Positions 26,358-34,791 are shown, counted from the first letter of the stretch. The stretch is DNA of 64,000 nt from Chromobacterium aquaticum (GCF_021129195.1 NZ_JAJOHW010000089.1:1-64000); one strand, 5' to 3'. Numbers and translations are program-made. Notes: generated by a model from the sequence alone, not told the origin.

Positions 26358-26768
26358 ATGAACCGCAATCCCGCCCTGGCGAAGATCCACATCGCAAAGA
26401 AAGAGCTGGCACTGGACGACGACACTTACCGCGCGATGCTGCAGAGCATTGCCGGCGTGTCGTCGAGCAAAGACCTGACAGTTGCTGGCGTCAACAAGGT
26501 GTTGGCCCATCTCAAACGCTGCGGCTGGAAGCCGAAGACCGCGGCCAAGACCGGAAAGCGGCCCAGCGTGGGACGGGATCGCAAGGCGCTGATGGACAAG
26601 GTCGAGGCGCTGCTGGCGGAAGCCAAGCGTCCCTGGGCCTACGCCGACGCAATGGCCAAGCGCATGTTCACGGTGGACAAGGTGGATTGGCTGGACGCGG
26701 AGCAGTTGCAGAAGTTGGTGGCGGCGCTGACTTACGACGCGAAACGACATGGGAGGGACATGAGATGA
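26358..26768 (+). CDS. gemA: GemA (Mu gp16) family regulatory protein
   Basis: A 136-residue protein of the GemA/gp16 family. The opening NPALAKIHIAKKELALDDDTYRAML is the family signature, followed by VNKVLAHLKRCGW and a C-terminal LQKLVAAL. In Mu, GemA modulates host gene expression and DNA topology. It is followed with a 4-bp overlap by mor, as in Mu. Confidence 0.9.
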   Translation: MNRNPALAKIHIAKKELALDDDTYRAMLQSIAGVSSSKDLTVAGVNKVLAHLKRCGWKPKTAAKTGKRPSVGRDRKALMDKVEALLAEAKRPWAYADAMAKRMFTVDKVDWLDAEQLQKLVAALTYDAKRHGRDMR

Positions 26769-27196
26769 AACTTGAAGACGTGCAGCATTTGTTGCCGGAA
26801 ATGGCCCAGCTGATCGCCACCCTGATCGGCCTGCCCAAAGCCGCACGCTTGGTGGAAGTCTGGGGCGGAACCACATTCCCGGTCAGCAAGAACAAGCGCC
26901 GTGACGGACAGATCCGCTATGAAGCGCTGGCTGAAGTTGTGGGCGTCGATGCCGCCGATAAGCTCACCGCCCACTTTGGAGGTGAAGTGCTTGCGATCCC
27001 GCGCTGCGCAGTAGCGATGCGAGAAGTACGCGACAGGTTGATCCGGGCCGAGTTCGACGAGCTGACCCGCGAGCACCCGGCCGTGCATGCCGTCAACCAG
27101 CTGGCGCGCAAATACCAGATGACCGAGCGCAATGTCTGGATGGTGCTGAAAAAGGTGGACCAGATTAGCGAGACACCGCAAGGCAAGCTGTTTTAA
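26765..27196 (+). CDS. mor: Mor/C family transcription activator
   Basis: A 143-residue protein. The helix-turn-helix is near the C-terminus (VNQLARKYQMTERNVWMVLKK), and the mid-region GQIRYEALAEVVG is typical of Mor. In Mu, Mor turns on middle transcription, and C late transcription. Only one member is seen here, so this protein may govern middle and late genes directly. The start at 26765 overlaps gemA by 4 bp. Confidence 0.88.
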   Translation: MKLEDVQHLLPEMAQLIATLIGLPKAARLVEVWGGTTFPVSKNKRRDGQIRYEALAEVVGVDAADKLTAHFGGEVLAIPRCAVAMREVRDRLIRAEFDELTREHPAVHAVNQLARKYQMTERNVWMVLKKVDQISETPQGKLF

Positions 27197-27229
27197 CATC
27201 CAAAATGGATATAACAGCAGGAGTTTGCA

Positions 27230-27589
27230 ATGTGCAATGCTTTATCAAAGTTAGCATTGGTATGCTTGATTGCCGTATCGACAAATGCAGTGGCTGAGTC
27301 AGAAATTCAGATGCAACAATCAGCGATGCGTGGCGATTATCAAGCTCAACGTAATTTGGCTTACAGCTATGCAATTGGATGGGCAACAACTGACTCGCCA
27401 AACTATGTACCCAAAAAGCCTGTAGATGCTTGCGCCTGGTATCGGGTCATCGCATCATCCAACAATCCTAAAGTCCAGTCTGGCGATTATTCGAACGAGT
27501 GGACTTACTGTAGCAAATTGCGCCCAGATCAAAGCGAGTCGGCATGGATCATGGCGAAGAAGTTGATGAAGCAGATAGCCAAGAAGTAA
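27230..27589 (+). CDS. Secreted small protein, likely prophage cargo (Sel1-like)
   Basis: A 119-residue protein with a signal peptide (hydrophobic 7-18, cleavage after AVA near residue 22). The mature part (GDYQAQRNLAYSYAIG, DACAWYRVI) resembles one Sel1/TPR-like repeat pair. GC content is visibly lower than in adjoining phage genes, and a strong terminator follows. Its place between mor and the lysis genes marks it as a moron, expressed perhaps in the lysogen. A periplasmic role is likely; a specific function is not shown. Confidence 0.7.
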   Translation: MCNALSKLALVCLIAVSTNAVAESEIQMQQSAMRGDYQAQRNLAYSYAIGWATTDSPNYVPKKPVDACAWYRVIASSNNPKVQSGDYSNEWTYCSKLRPDQSESAWIMAKKLMKQIAKK

Positions 27590-27610
27590 AAACTCACTGA
27601 AGACCCTCAC

Positions 27611-27637
27611 AGCGCCCCAACTGGGGCGCTTTCTTAT
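27611..27637 (+). terminator. Terminator after the secreted cargo gene
   Basis: AGCGCCCC and GGGGCGCT form an 8-bp stem with a 4-nt loop and a T-rich tail (TTCTTATT). Confidence 0.8.
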
Positions 27638-27692
27638 TCTGGCGGTGTTCTCCGTCAATGTGACGGGCTTCAGTGAGAAGGATATCGTCGTC

Positions 27693-28100
27693 ATGGCAAG
27701 CCGAAAAATCGAGGATCTGCACCCGGACTTGCAGCCTCTGTGTCGCGAGTTTGTACGCCGCTGCGAAGCCGCCGGAGTCACCGCCCTCATTACCACCACT
27801 TATCGTTCTGGCGCTGAGCAGGACGAGTTGTATGCCCAGGGTCGGACCAAGCCTGGCCCGCGCGTAACCAATGCCCGCGCCGGACAATCGGCCCACAACG
27901 CGATGATCCAGGGCAAGCCGGCCGCTCGCGCCTTCGACGTGGTGCCCACCATCGGCGGCAAGCCGATGTGGGACGCCAAACATCCGCACTGGCAAGTGAT
28001 GGGCAAGATTGGAATGGAGCTGGGGCTGAACTGGTACGGCCGTCCCAATGCGCAGTTCAAGGAGTTCCCGCACTTCGAGCTGGCCAAGGGGTATCAGTAA
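27693..28100 (+). CDS. Endolysin, M15-type peptidoglycan peptidase
   Basis: A 135-residue protein of the VanY/T5-endolysin M15 group. The zinc site is formed by SAHNAMIQGKPAARAFDV (His and Asp) and the C-terminal HFEL (His). It cleaves cell-wall cross-links during lysis. The start at 27693 (MASRKIEDLHPDL) was chosen over an upstream ATG because AGAAGGA lies about 10 bp before it and the family begins here. It has no signal peptide, so it needs a holin. Confidence 0.88.
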   Translation: MASRKIEDLHPDLQPLCREFVRRCEAAGVTALITTTYRSGAEQDELYAQGRTKPGPRVTNARAGQSAHNAMIQGKPAARAFDVVPTIGGKPMWDAKHPHWQVMGKIGMELGLNWYGRPNAQFKEFPHFELAKGYQ

Positions 28101-28333
28101 TGAGCCTCGGCGACCTGTTTAAAAACCCTGCAACCAACCGGTTGAGCCACAGCAAATTGTGGGCGAATGTTGCCTGCGCGGCCGCAACCGGCATGTTTAT
28201 TCATCTGGGCGTGATGGGTGCATTGACGCCCGAGATCTGGCTGATCTACCTCGGCGTCGTGGGCGGCTACTCGGCCGCGCGTAGTTGGATCGCCACACGT
28301 CGCGACAACGCCAAAGGGGGCAAGGATGCTTAA
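28100..28333 (+). CDS. Small membrane protein, holin candidate
   Basis: A 77-residue protein whose start overlaps the endolysin stop (TAATG). Two hydrophobic segments (about 21-38 and 43-62) and a basic C-tail (ATRRDNAKGGKD) match small phage holins or DUF2644-like proteins. Position directly after the endolysin supports a role in membrane permeabilisation. Family assignment is tentative. Confidence 0.65.
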   Translation: MSLGDLFKNPATNRLSHSKLWANVACAAATGMFIHLGVMGALTPEIWLIYLGVVGGYSAARSWIATRRDNAKGGKDA

Positions 28334-28535
28334 GCTCGCGCAGCGCCTGGCGAGCTGGGGGCGTCGCTTGCTATCACCGGCCAAGGTCCAAGCTCCCGAC
28401 GTTCAGCCGCGGCCCATCCCCAGCGCCGCGCCGGTCTGCCTCAGTTGGCCGATGCCTGGCCGCAAGTCCGGCGTGGCGGCGATCCGCCGCGCCGCCAGGA
28501 AGGCGCGCAAACAGCGGAGAACTCGCCATGTTTGA
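28326..28535 (+). CDS. Short basic protein in the lysis cassette
   Basis: A 69-residue Arg/Lys-rich protein overlapping both neighbours by 8 bp. GGGGCAAGG precedes its ATG. The C-terminus (RRAARKARKQRRTRHV) is highly basic. Function unknown. It may be a translational linker rather than a functional protein. Confidence 0.45.
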   Translation: MLKLAQRLASWGRRLLSPAKVQAPDVQPRPIPSAAPVCLSWPMPGRKSGVAAIRRAARKARKQRRTRHV

Positions 28536-29109
28536 TATCCGCCCCTTCATCAAGCCCTTGGCCATTACCGCCGCCATTGCCCTGGTCTTTGGTGCTGGCT
28601 TCTATTCCGGCCAGAAAGTCGCGTCAACCGCCGCCGCCAGCAGGCTGCAGGCGGTCCAGCTCTCTCACGAGCAAGAGCGGTCTCGCGCGGCCGATGCCAA
28701 AGCCGGCGAGCTGGCGACCGCGCTGGCCGGCCAGCAGAAGCTCGCAGAACAAGCCAACAAGCTGGGCTGGGAGCTGCTGCAAACCCGTTCCCAGTTGGCT
28801 ACCACCCAGACCCAACTGAAGCAAAGGATTGCCGATGCGACCCAATCTGATGGTGATCGTTTTACTGGCCTCGGCCCTGGCGGCCTGCGGCTCTACAGCT
28901 CAGCCCTCGGCTACCCCGAGCGTGATCCGGGTCTGCCCGCAGCCAACGCCGGAGATGCTGCAAATCCCGGTCAAACCGGGGCCGCCGGTGCCGGGCTACA
29001 GCCGGCGGACTTGATCGCCCACGCCGCCGACTATGGCGCGTGGTGCCAACAGCTTGAAGCTCAACTGGGCACCCTGGCCCATCTCCATGGAGGTGCTCCG
29101 ACCCAATGA
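28528..29109 (+). CDS. Rz-like inner-membrane spanin
   Basis: A 193-residue protein with one N-terminal membrane helix (about residues 10-28) followed by a long coiled coil (LSHEQERSRAADAKAGEL... to about residue 105), the plan of i-spanins. It would connect inner and outer membranes for the last step of lysis. The C-terminal portion is Gly/Ala/Pro-rich because its DNA also encodes the Rz1-like lipoprotein in another frame. Confidence 0.8.
   Translation: MFDIRPFIKPLAITAAIALVFGAGFYSGQKVASTAAASRLQAVQLSHEQERSRAADAKAGELATALAGQQKLAEQANKLGWELLQTRSQLATTQTQLKQRIADATQSDGDRFTGLGPGGLRLYSSALGYPERDPGLPAANAGDAANPGQTGAAGAGLQPADLIAHAADYGAWCQQLEAQLGTLAHLHGGAPTQ
28835..29014 (+). CDS. Rz1-like outer-membrane lipoprotein, nested in the Rz frame
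   Basis: A 59-residue frame wholly inside the Rz gene in another reading frame. It has a lipoprotein signal: hydrophobic LMVIVLLASALAAC with lipobox LAAC, then a Pro-rich mature part (PGPPVPGYS), the usual o-spanin design. AAGGA lies 6 bp before the ATG at 28835. Nested Rz/Rz1 pairs are well known in phages. Confidence 0.85.
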   Translation: MRPNLMVIVLLASALAACGSTAQPSATPSVIRVCPQPTPEMLQIPVKPGPPVPGYSRRT

Positions 29110-29318
29110 CGGACATCTTCGACCAGGCGCAAGAACTGGAGCTGCGTCAGCGCGAGCAGGCGCTGGCCCGGCAGGCAGCACAGCAAAAAACCGGCGCGAG
29201 CCTCAGTCATTGTGAAGACTGCGGCGACGCGATACCGGACAACCGCCAGACCTTTGCCAAGGGCTGCACCCGCTGTTTTGAGTGCCAAACCATTCACGAG
29301 AGGATCAATGCCAGATGA
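29106..29318 (+). CDS. TraR/DksA-type C4 zinc-finger protein
   Basis: A 70-residue protein overlapping Rz by 4 bp. The C-terminal half has the DksA/TraR zinc finger CEDCGDAIP...CTRCFECQ. TraR-like proteins bind RNA polymerase and mimic DksA with ppGpp, so it could redirect host transcription. Its position between lysis and packaging genes is usual in Mu-like phages. Confidence 0.85.
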   Translation: MTDIFDQAQELELRQREQALARQAAQQKTGASLSHCEDCGDAIPDNRQTFAKGCTRCFECQTIHERINAR

Positions 29319-29536
29319 GCGACAACAACGAAGTCACCCGCGCCCTGGGGCGCATCGAGGGCAAGCTGGACATGATTGTGACCAGCCAACAACAGCAGAA
29401 CGAACGGCTGGACAGCATGGACGAGCGGCTGCGCCACGTCGAGCAACAAGCCGCAAAGACCGGGGCGATCAGCGGCGGCATCGTGGCCGTCGGCACCGCC
29501 ATCGCCGTCGAGGTGGTTAAACGGGCGTTGACGTAA
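29315..29536 (+). CDS. Small coiled-coil membrane protein (XhlA/DUF2730-like)
   Basis: A 73-residue protein. Residues 5-47 form a coiled coil (LGRIEGKLDMIVTSQQQQNERLD); residues 52-68 form one C-terminal membrane helix. This layout matches haemolysin XhlA-like proteins that aid holins. It overlaps both neighbours by 1-4 bp. Confidence 0.65.
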   Translation: MSDNNEVTRALGRIEGKLDMIVTSQQQQNERLDSMDERLRHVEQQAAKTGAISGGIVAVGTAIAVEVVKRALT

Positions 29537-30036
29537 TGGCGCATGCACCGGAGACCCGCGACAAGGTCAGGCGCCTTTATGTGTTTGACCGAATTGGGCT
29601 GGAGGTGGCGGCGCTGCAGTGCGATGTGTCGATGTCTACCGCGAGCCGCTGGAAACGCGAAGCGGCCGAGGCCGGCGACGACTGGGACAAACTGCGCGCA
29701 GCGGCGATCCTGGCCGGCGACGGCATCGAGAACGTCGCGCGGGCGGCGCTGGCCGGCTTTTTGACGCAGTACCAGACGACGATGGACGCGATCAACACCA
29801 ACGGGGATCTGCCTGCGGAAAAGAAGGTCGCGATGCTGGCCAGCCTGGCCGACTCGTTCAACAAGACCGTGGCGGCCAGCCGCAAAGTGTTGCCGGAAAC
29901 CAGTCAGCTGGCGACGGCCATGGACGTAGTGCAGAAGATGGCGGCGTACATCCGCGACAACCACCCGCAGCATGCTGCGGCCTTTGTCGAGGTGCTGGAG
30001 CCGTTCGGCAACGAGCTGGCGAAACTGTATGGATGA
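29536..30036 (+). CDS. DUF1804 protein, Mu gp27-like, probable small terminase
   Basis: A 166-residue protein. The N-terminal helix-turn-helix (RRLYVFDRIGLEVAALQCDVSMSTASRWKREA) and central helices match DUF1804. Members precede the large terminase in Mu-like phages and are thought to recognise phage DNA for packaging. The start overlaps the previous stop (TAATGG). Confidence 0.85.
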   Translation: MAHAPETRDKVRRLYVFDRIGLEVAALQCDVSMSTASRWKREAAEAGDDWDKLRAAAILAGDGIENVARAALAGFLTQYQTTMDAINTNGDLPAEKKVAMLASLADSFNKTVAASRKVLPETSQLATAMDVVQKMAAYIRDNHPQHAAAFVEVLEPFGNELAKLYG

Positions 30037-30217
30037 CGAGATGAATGCGGAACAACAGACCTATTTGCTGATCAAGGACGCAATTGCGGATCTGGAGCCG
30101 GATGATCAGAAGCGCGTCGCCGAGGCGCTGCAGCGGCTGCGCGATGTGATGGCGGACTATCCCGACGGACATGCCGTCATGGCGATGGCGCTGCTGGGTG
30201 CCGAGATCCAGCGCTGA
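30029..30217 (+). CDS. Small phage protein
   Basis: A 62-residue acidic helical protein overlapping the DUF1804 gene by 8 bp. Two starts are possible (30029 or 30041); neither has a clear ribosome site, so coupling is likely. No family recognised. Confidence 0.55.
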   Translation: MDDEMNAEQQTYLLIKDAIADLEPDDQKRVAEALQRLRDVMADYPDGHAVMAMALLGAEIQR

Positions 30218-30257
30218 ACGCTGAGTTGCGCGATACCTCGGCAACGCCAGCGAGGCC

Positions 30258-30470
30258 TCAACGCACTTGCCGGTAACGGTAATTGCCTTTGATACGGCTT
30301 GCTAGAAAGCTGCCCTTGGAGTTTGACGCCATCAGGCGCTGATAACGGTCGAACGGCACACTGAAATATTGGTAGACATGGCCGTTTAGAAACTCAACCT
30401 CCAAGGTGGAAGTTGCTTCATTGTAACCAATTGAACGGATCGTCGAAGATGAAACCCGAGTTCTCTCCAT
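30258..30470 (-). CDS. KTSC domain protein, reverse-strand cargo
   Basis: A 70-residue protein consisting of a single KTSC domain: VSSSTIRSIGYNE, LEVEFLNGHVYQYFSVP, and SKGSFLASRIKGNY, the family core. KTSC is found fused to lysyl-tRNA synthetase and alone in phages; its function is unknown. It is on the opposite strand within the late region and AT-richer than neighbours, so it is probably cargo with its own promoter. AGGAAG lies 6 bp before the 30470 start. Confidence 0.8.
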   Translation of the reverse strand: MERTRVSSSTIRSIGYNEATSTLEVEFLNGHVYQYFSVPFDRYQRLMASNSKGSFLASRIKGNYRYRQVR

Positions 30471-30625
30471 TGCCACTTCCTCGCTTTCAAAGTATGTCGA
30501 AAGCGGAGATTATCACCCATTTTGAATATTATGGGTTTAGGGACGCGCTCGGTCATCCGCTGGCCAACTGCGAAGACTTCCTGGCCTTACTGGATGAGCT
30601 TATGGCAGGTTTGGTGGAGCCATGA
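30449..30625 (+). CDS. Small phage protein before the large terminase
   Basis: A 58-residue acidic protein (FEYYGFRDALGHPLANCEDFLALLDELM) ending 4 bp inside the terminase start (ATGAG). Its beginning overlaps the 5' end of the reverse-strand KTSC gene by 22 bp. The ribosome site is weak. It is kept because of coupling to the terminase. Confidence 0.5.
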   Translation: MKPEFSPLPLPRFQSMSKAEIITHFEYYGFRDALGHPLANCEDFLALLDELMAGLVEP

Positions 30626-32385
30626 GCCAGGCGTTCACCACAAAGGAATTTTTCGACGAGCTGCGCGAACTCTCCGCGCAGCTCAAGCGCGATATTGAGG
30701 CGCACCAGGCCGGGCTGGACTCGTCGCCTGAAGCGATCAAAGCCCGACGCCGCAGGGTGCTGCGGGATGGCGATTTCGAGTTCTTCGCCTATACCTACTT
30801 CCCGCACCACATCCGCGGCACGCCGTCGTTGTTCCAGGACCATCTATGCAAGCGCTTGCCGCAGCTGCTGCGCGAGCCGGGCGGCGTGACCGAGTGGTGG
30901 ATCGCGCCGCGGGGTGAAGCCAAGTCCTCCCTGCTGACCAAGATCGGGCCGACCTGGTGCGCGGTGCAAGGGCTGATGCAGCGGCCGGAAGTGCGCAAAG
31001 AAGTGGGCTGGGCCGGCCCGCCGCCTCCCTTCATCGACTACATCATCCTGCTGGGCGCGGAAACCAAGTTGCCGACCAAGCTGCTGGAGGTGGTCAAGAC
31101 TGAGCTGACGGTCAACGCGCAACTGGCGCTGGACTTCCCTGAAGCCACCGGCCGAGGCCCGATGTGGAAGGTCGGCGAGTTCGTCACCCGCACCGGGGTG
31201 AAAGTAGAACCCTTCGGCGCGGAGCAAGCGATCCGCGGGACGTTTCACGGTGCAAGCCGGCCCAAGCTGCTGTTGGGCGACGACCTGATCACCGACGCCG
31301 AAGCCAAAAGCCCGACCGAGCGTGAAAACCGCTGGAACTGGCTCGGCAAGGCGATTGACTACCTGGGACCGCCGGACGGCTCGGTCAAGTACCTGGGCGT
31401 CGGCACCGTGTTGAACAAGGACGACCCGATCAGCCGGGCCAAGCGCACTATCGGCCACATCGTCCACCACTTCCGCGCCATCGAAAAGCTGCCCACCCAC
31501 ATGGATCTGTGGGAGCAGTGCCATGCGCTGATGCTGAACGAGGACAAAAAGGCCGCGGAGGCCGCAAACGAGGCCGGCCGCAAGCTGTCCGACGCCGAGC
31601 TGCCGTCCTACCGTTTCTACCTGGGCAACCAGGTGCTGATGGATGCCGGCGCGGTGACGTCGTGGCCGAGCGTCCGCTCGCTGTACTGGCTGATGCGGCA
31701 ACGTGCCAAAAATGGCACCGCCTTCAAGACCGAGATGCAAGGCGATCCGCGCAGCGACGAAGACAAGGTGTTTGGCAACGTCCAGTTCTGGGTTCAGCGC
31801 CTCCCGGACTGGACCATGTTTGGCGCGTGCGACCCGTCGATGGGCCGCGGCGAGTCGTCGGACCCGTCCGCAATCTTGTGCGGCGGCTGGGACCGGCATA
31901 CCAAGATTTTGCATGTGGTCGAAGCCGAGATTAAACGACGGGTGCCGTCGAAGTTGTTGTCGGACTTGATCAAGGCGCAGCGCGAGCAGCGCTGCCAAGC
32001 CTGGGGCTTTGAGAACAACAACGCTTATGAGCATATGCGCCACACCATGATGCAGGACGCGTTGAACGCGGGCGTGCCCTTGCCCTTGGTCGGCGTGACG
32101 TCTCTGGCCGCGCCGGAGGTGCGCATCGACTCCCTGGAGCCGTTCATCTGCGACGCCTTCGTGCCGCGGATCCTGATCAGCCCGGCATTGACCAATCTGC
32201 TGGCCGAGCTGGACACCTGGCCGGAGCCGCAAACCAACCATCACTACGACGGCCTCAACGCGCTGCAGATCCTGTGGATGATCGCATCGACGCGCGGCAA
32301 TGCCGTGTTCGAGTTCACGCCTGTGGCCCGTGGTGGCCGAGGTGACAACGACAGCGGGTTCAGCGCCGGATCCGGCGCATGGTAG
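30622..32385 (+). CDS. Terminase large subunit (Mu gp28-like)
   Basis: A 587-residue packaging motor. The ATPase Walker A variant is PRGEAKSS (about residue 95-102) and Walker B is KLLLGDD (about 215-221). The nuclease domain starts near FGACDPSMG (about 400), with the expected Asp, and includes NHHYDGLNAL near the C-terminus. It cuts and translocates phage DNA with host flanks into heads. It follows the DUF1804 gene separated by small genes. Confidence 0.92.
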   Translation: MSQAFTTKEFFDELRELSAQLKRDIEAHQAGLDSSPEAIKARRRRVLRDGDFEFFAYTYFPHHIRGTPSLFQDHLCKRLPQLLREPGGVTEWWIAPRGEAKSSLLTKIGPTWCAVQGLMQRPEVRKEVGWAGPPPPFIDYIILLGAETKLPTKLLEVVKTELTVNAQLALDFPEATGRGPMWKVGEFVTRTGVKVEPFGAEQAIRGTFHGASRPKLLLGDDLITDAEAKSPTERENRWNWLGKAIDYLGPPDGSVKYLGVGTVLNKDDPISRAKRTIGHIVHHFRAIEKLPTHMDLWEQCHALMLNEDKKAAEAANEAGRKLSDAELPSYRFYLGNQVLMDAGAVTSWPSVRSLYWLMRQRAKNGTAFKTEMQGDPRSDEDKVFGNVQFWVQRLPDWTMFGACDPSMGRGESSDPSAILCGGWDRHTKILHVVEAEIKRRVPSKLLSDLIKAQREQRCQAWGFENNNAYEHMRHTMMQDALNAGVPLPLVGVTSLAAPEVRIDSLEPFICDAFVPRILISPALTNLLAELDTWPEPQTNHHYDGLNALQILWMIASTRGNAVFEFTPVARGGRGDNDSGFSAGSGAW

Positions 32386-32396
32386 GAGTGACAAAC

Positions 32397-33974
32397 ATGG
32401 CGCAAATTGTGGACCAATTCGGTCAACCGATTCAAAAAGAAGTCCTGCACGAGCCTCAGACCGCCCGCGTAGGCTGGGTTACGCGCGAGTTCGCCGAGCA
32501 CCCGTCGCGCGGGCTGACGCCGCAGCGCCTGGCCCGGGTCCTGGAGGACGCCGAACAAGGCAACCTGGCCGCGCAAGCCGACCTGTTCACCGACATGGAG
32601 GAGAAGGACGGCCACATCCTCGCCGAGATGTCCAAGCGCAAGCGCGCTCTGTTGACTCTGGACTGGAGCATCGCGCCGCCGCGTAACGCCAGCGCCGCGG
32701 AGAAAAAGCAGGCAGATCAGCTGCAGGAGTGGCTGGCGGACATGGCCGAATTCGACGACGTGGTGCTGGACTGCCTTGACGGCATCGGTCACGCCTTTGC
32801 CGCGCTGGAGATCGAGTGGCAACGTCTGGGCAGCGACTGGCTGCCGCGGAGTCTGACGCATCGGCCGCAGCGCTGGTTCCAGACCCTGCCGCATGACGGC
32901 AACGCGCTGCGGTTGCGCGATGGCTCTGCCGAAGGGGCGGACCCTTGGAGGTTCGGCTGGGTGATCCATCGCCATAAAGCCAAGTCCGGCTATCTGAACC
33001 GCGCGGGCCTGCACCGCGTGTTGGCCTGGCCCTATCTGTTCAAGAACTTCAGCGTCCGAGACTGGGCCGAGTTTTTGGAGATCTACGGCTTGCCGTTGCG
33101 GCTGGGCAAGTACCCGCCGGGGGCCAGCAAAGAAGAAAAGGCCACGCTTCTGCAGGCGGTGGCCAGTATCGGTCACAACGCGGCCGGCATCATCCCGGAC
33201 AGCATGCTGATCGAGTTCCAGAACGCCGCCAACGGCAGCCATGAGCCGTTCCAGGCGATGATGGATTGGTGCGAGCGGACCCAGTCCAAAGCCATCCTCG
33301 GCGGCACGCTGACCAGCCAGGCCGACGGCAAGACCTCGACCAACGCCCTCGGCGCGATACACAACGAAGTGCGCCACGACCTGACAGTAAGTGACGCGCG
33401 TCAGTTGGAAGGCTCGCTGACCCGAGACCTACTCTATCCGCTGGCGGTCCTGAACTTCGGTCAGGTGGATCCGCGACGCATGCCGCGCCTGGTGTTCGAT
33501 ACCCGGCAGCCGGAAGACTTGAAGCTGTACTCGGACGCGTTGCCGTCGCTGGTGGGCCTGGGCCTGAAAGTGCCCACCGCCTGGGTCTACGAGAAGCTGG
33601 CGATCCCCACGCCCCAGGCCAACGAAGACGTGCTGATCGCGCCGCGCCCGGAAATGTCCCTGCCGCCGGAGCTGCGGCCCAAGGAGGCCAAGGCGGCGTT
33701 GTCTTATCGCGCGGTCCTGACAAATGCCCAGGGCGAAGTGGTGTATCCCGATCAGGCGGCGCTGGACGACATCGAGTTGCCGGATCTGAGCGGCGAGGCT
33801 AACACCCTGCTTGAGCCGGTGATCCAAGCGCTGCGCAGCGGCGCGACGCCGGATGACGCAGTCGAGGCGCTGACGGCGGCTTTCCCGCTGCTGTCCGACG
33901 ACGCGATTACGGAGATGCTGGCGCGCGCGATGTTCGTCGCCGATGTGTGGGGGCGCTTGAATGCCGACAGCTGA
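32397..33974 (+). CDS. Portal protein (DUF935, Mu gp29-like)
   Basis: A 525-residue portal of the DUF935 family: opening IVDQFGQPI, TPQRLARVLEDAEQGN, MEEKDGHILAEMSKRKRAL, and EIYGLPLRLGKYPPGAS are all hallmark segments. It forms the head vertex for DNA entry and tail joining. The start at 32397 was chosen because AGGAG lies 9 bp before it; the upstream ATG lacks a site. Confidence 0.92.
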   Translation: MAQIVDQFGQPIQKEVLHEPQTARVGWVTREFAEHPSRGLTPQRLARVLEDAEQGNLAAQADLFTDMEEKDGHILAEMSKRKRALLTLDWSIAPPRNASAAEKKQADQLQEWLADMAEFDDVVLDCLDGIGHAFAALEIEWQRLGSDWLPRSLTHRPQRWFQTLPHDGNALRLRDGSAEGADPWRFGWVIHRHKAKSGYLNRAGLHRVLAWPYLFKNFSVRDWAEFLEIYGLPLRLGKYPPGASKEEKATLLQAVASIGHNAAGIIPDSMLIEFQNAANGSHEPFQAMMDWCERTQSKAILGGTLTSQADGKTSTNALGAIHNEVRHDLTVSDARQLEGSLTRDLLYPLAVLNFGQVDPRRMPRLVFDTRQPEDLKLYSDALPSLVGLGLKVPTAWVYEKLAIPTPQANEDVLIAPRPEMSLPPELRPKEAKAALSYRAVLTNAQGEVVYPDQAALDDIELPDLSGEANTLLEPVIQALRSGATPDDAVEALTAAFPLLSDDAITEMLARAMFVADVWGRLNADS

Positions 33975-34791
33975 CGCGGTCGATCTGAGCTACGCTATCG
34001 GTTTGCCGCCCGAGGAGGCTATCGCCTACTTCAAAGAGAAGGGCTACGCGATCAGCTTCAAGTGGCAGGACGTCTGGGCCGAGGCGCATGCGCGCGCGTT
34101 TACCGTGTCCGGCATCACTCGGCTGGACGTGCTGACCGATGTGCGCGAAGCGCTGACGGCCGCGCTTGAGAATGGCGAAACCCTGGCCGACTTCCAAAAC
34201 CGGCTGCAGCCGCTGTTGGAGGCCAAGGGCTGGTGGGGCAAGGGGCGCATCGTCGACGAAGCAACCGGCGAGATCCTGGGCAAGCGGCTCAACCCGCGCC
34301 GGCTCGAAACCATCTTCCGCACCAACCTGCAGTCGTCCTATATGGCCGGCCGCTTCCAGGAGCAACTGGCCAGCGCCGAGTTGCGGCCGTACTGGGAGTA
34401 CGTGGCCGTCATGGACAACCGCACCCGGCCGGCGCACCGTAGCTTGCACGGCCGCGTCTTTCGCTACGACGACCCGTTCTGGAGCCGCTTCTATCCGCCC
34501 AACGGCTGGAACTGCCGCTGCAGGGTGCGCACTCGCAGCGCGCGGGACATGGAGCGTTTGGAGCTGCTGGCGTCGAGCAGCGAGGGGCGGCTGGAAGAAG
34601 TGGACCAGCCGATAGACCGCGAAGGCAATACGCGAAAGGTAATCGCCTTCAACGACCCGGCTACCGGCAAGCGCTTCGTCGCGGATCCCGGCTTCGGCTT
34701 CAATCCTGGCGTTGCCGCCTATGAGCCTGATCTGAGCCGATACCCGCCGGAGCTGGCGAAGCAATACCGCAAGTACAAGGAGGCCGCATGA
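33961..34791 (+). CDS. Head morphogenesis protein (Mu gpF/gp30-like)
   Basis: A 276-residue protein of the SPP1 gp7/Mu F family. It contains ETIFRTNLQSSYMAGR, MDNRTRPAHRSLHGRVF and the Cys/His-like PPNGWNCRCRVR, all family hallmarks. It acts as a minor head protein in head assembly. It overlaps the portal gene by 14 bp. Confidence 0.9.
   Translation: MPTADAVDLSYAIGLPPEEAIAYFKEKGYAISFKWQDVWAEAHARAFTVSGITRLDVLTDVREALTAALENGETLADFQNRLQPLLEAKGWWGKGRIVDEATGEILGKRLNPRRLETIFRTNLQSSYMAGRFQEQLASAELRPYWEYVAVMDNRTRPAHRSLHGRVFRYDDPFWSRFYPPNGWNCRCRVRTRSARDMERLELLASSSEGRLEEVDQPIDREGNTRKVIAFNDPATGKRFVADPGFGFNPGVAAYEPDLSRYPPELAKQYRKYKEAA

Noticed and set aside
28829-28834. TTG start for the Rz1-like gene
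   Set aside because: The ATG at 28835 has better spacing to AAGGA.
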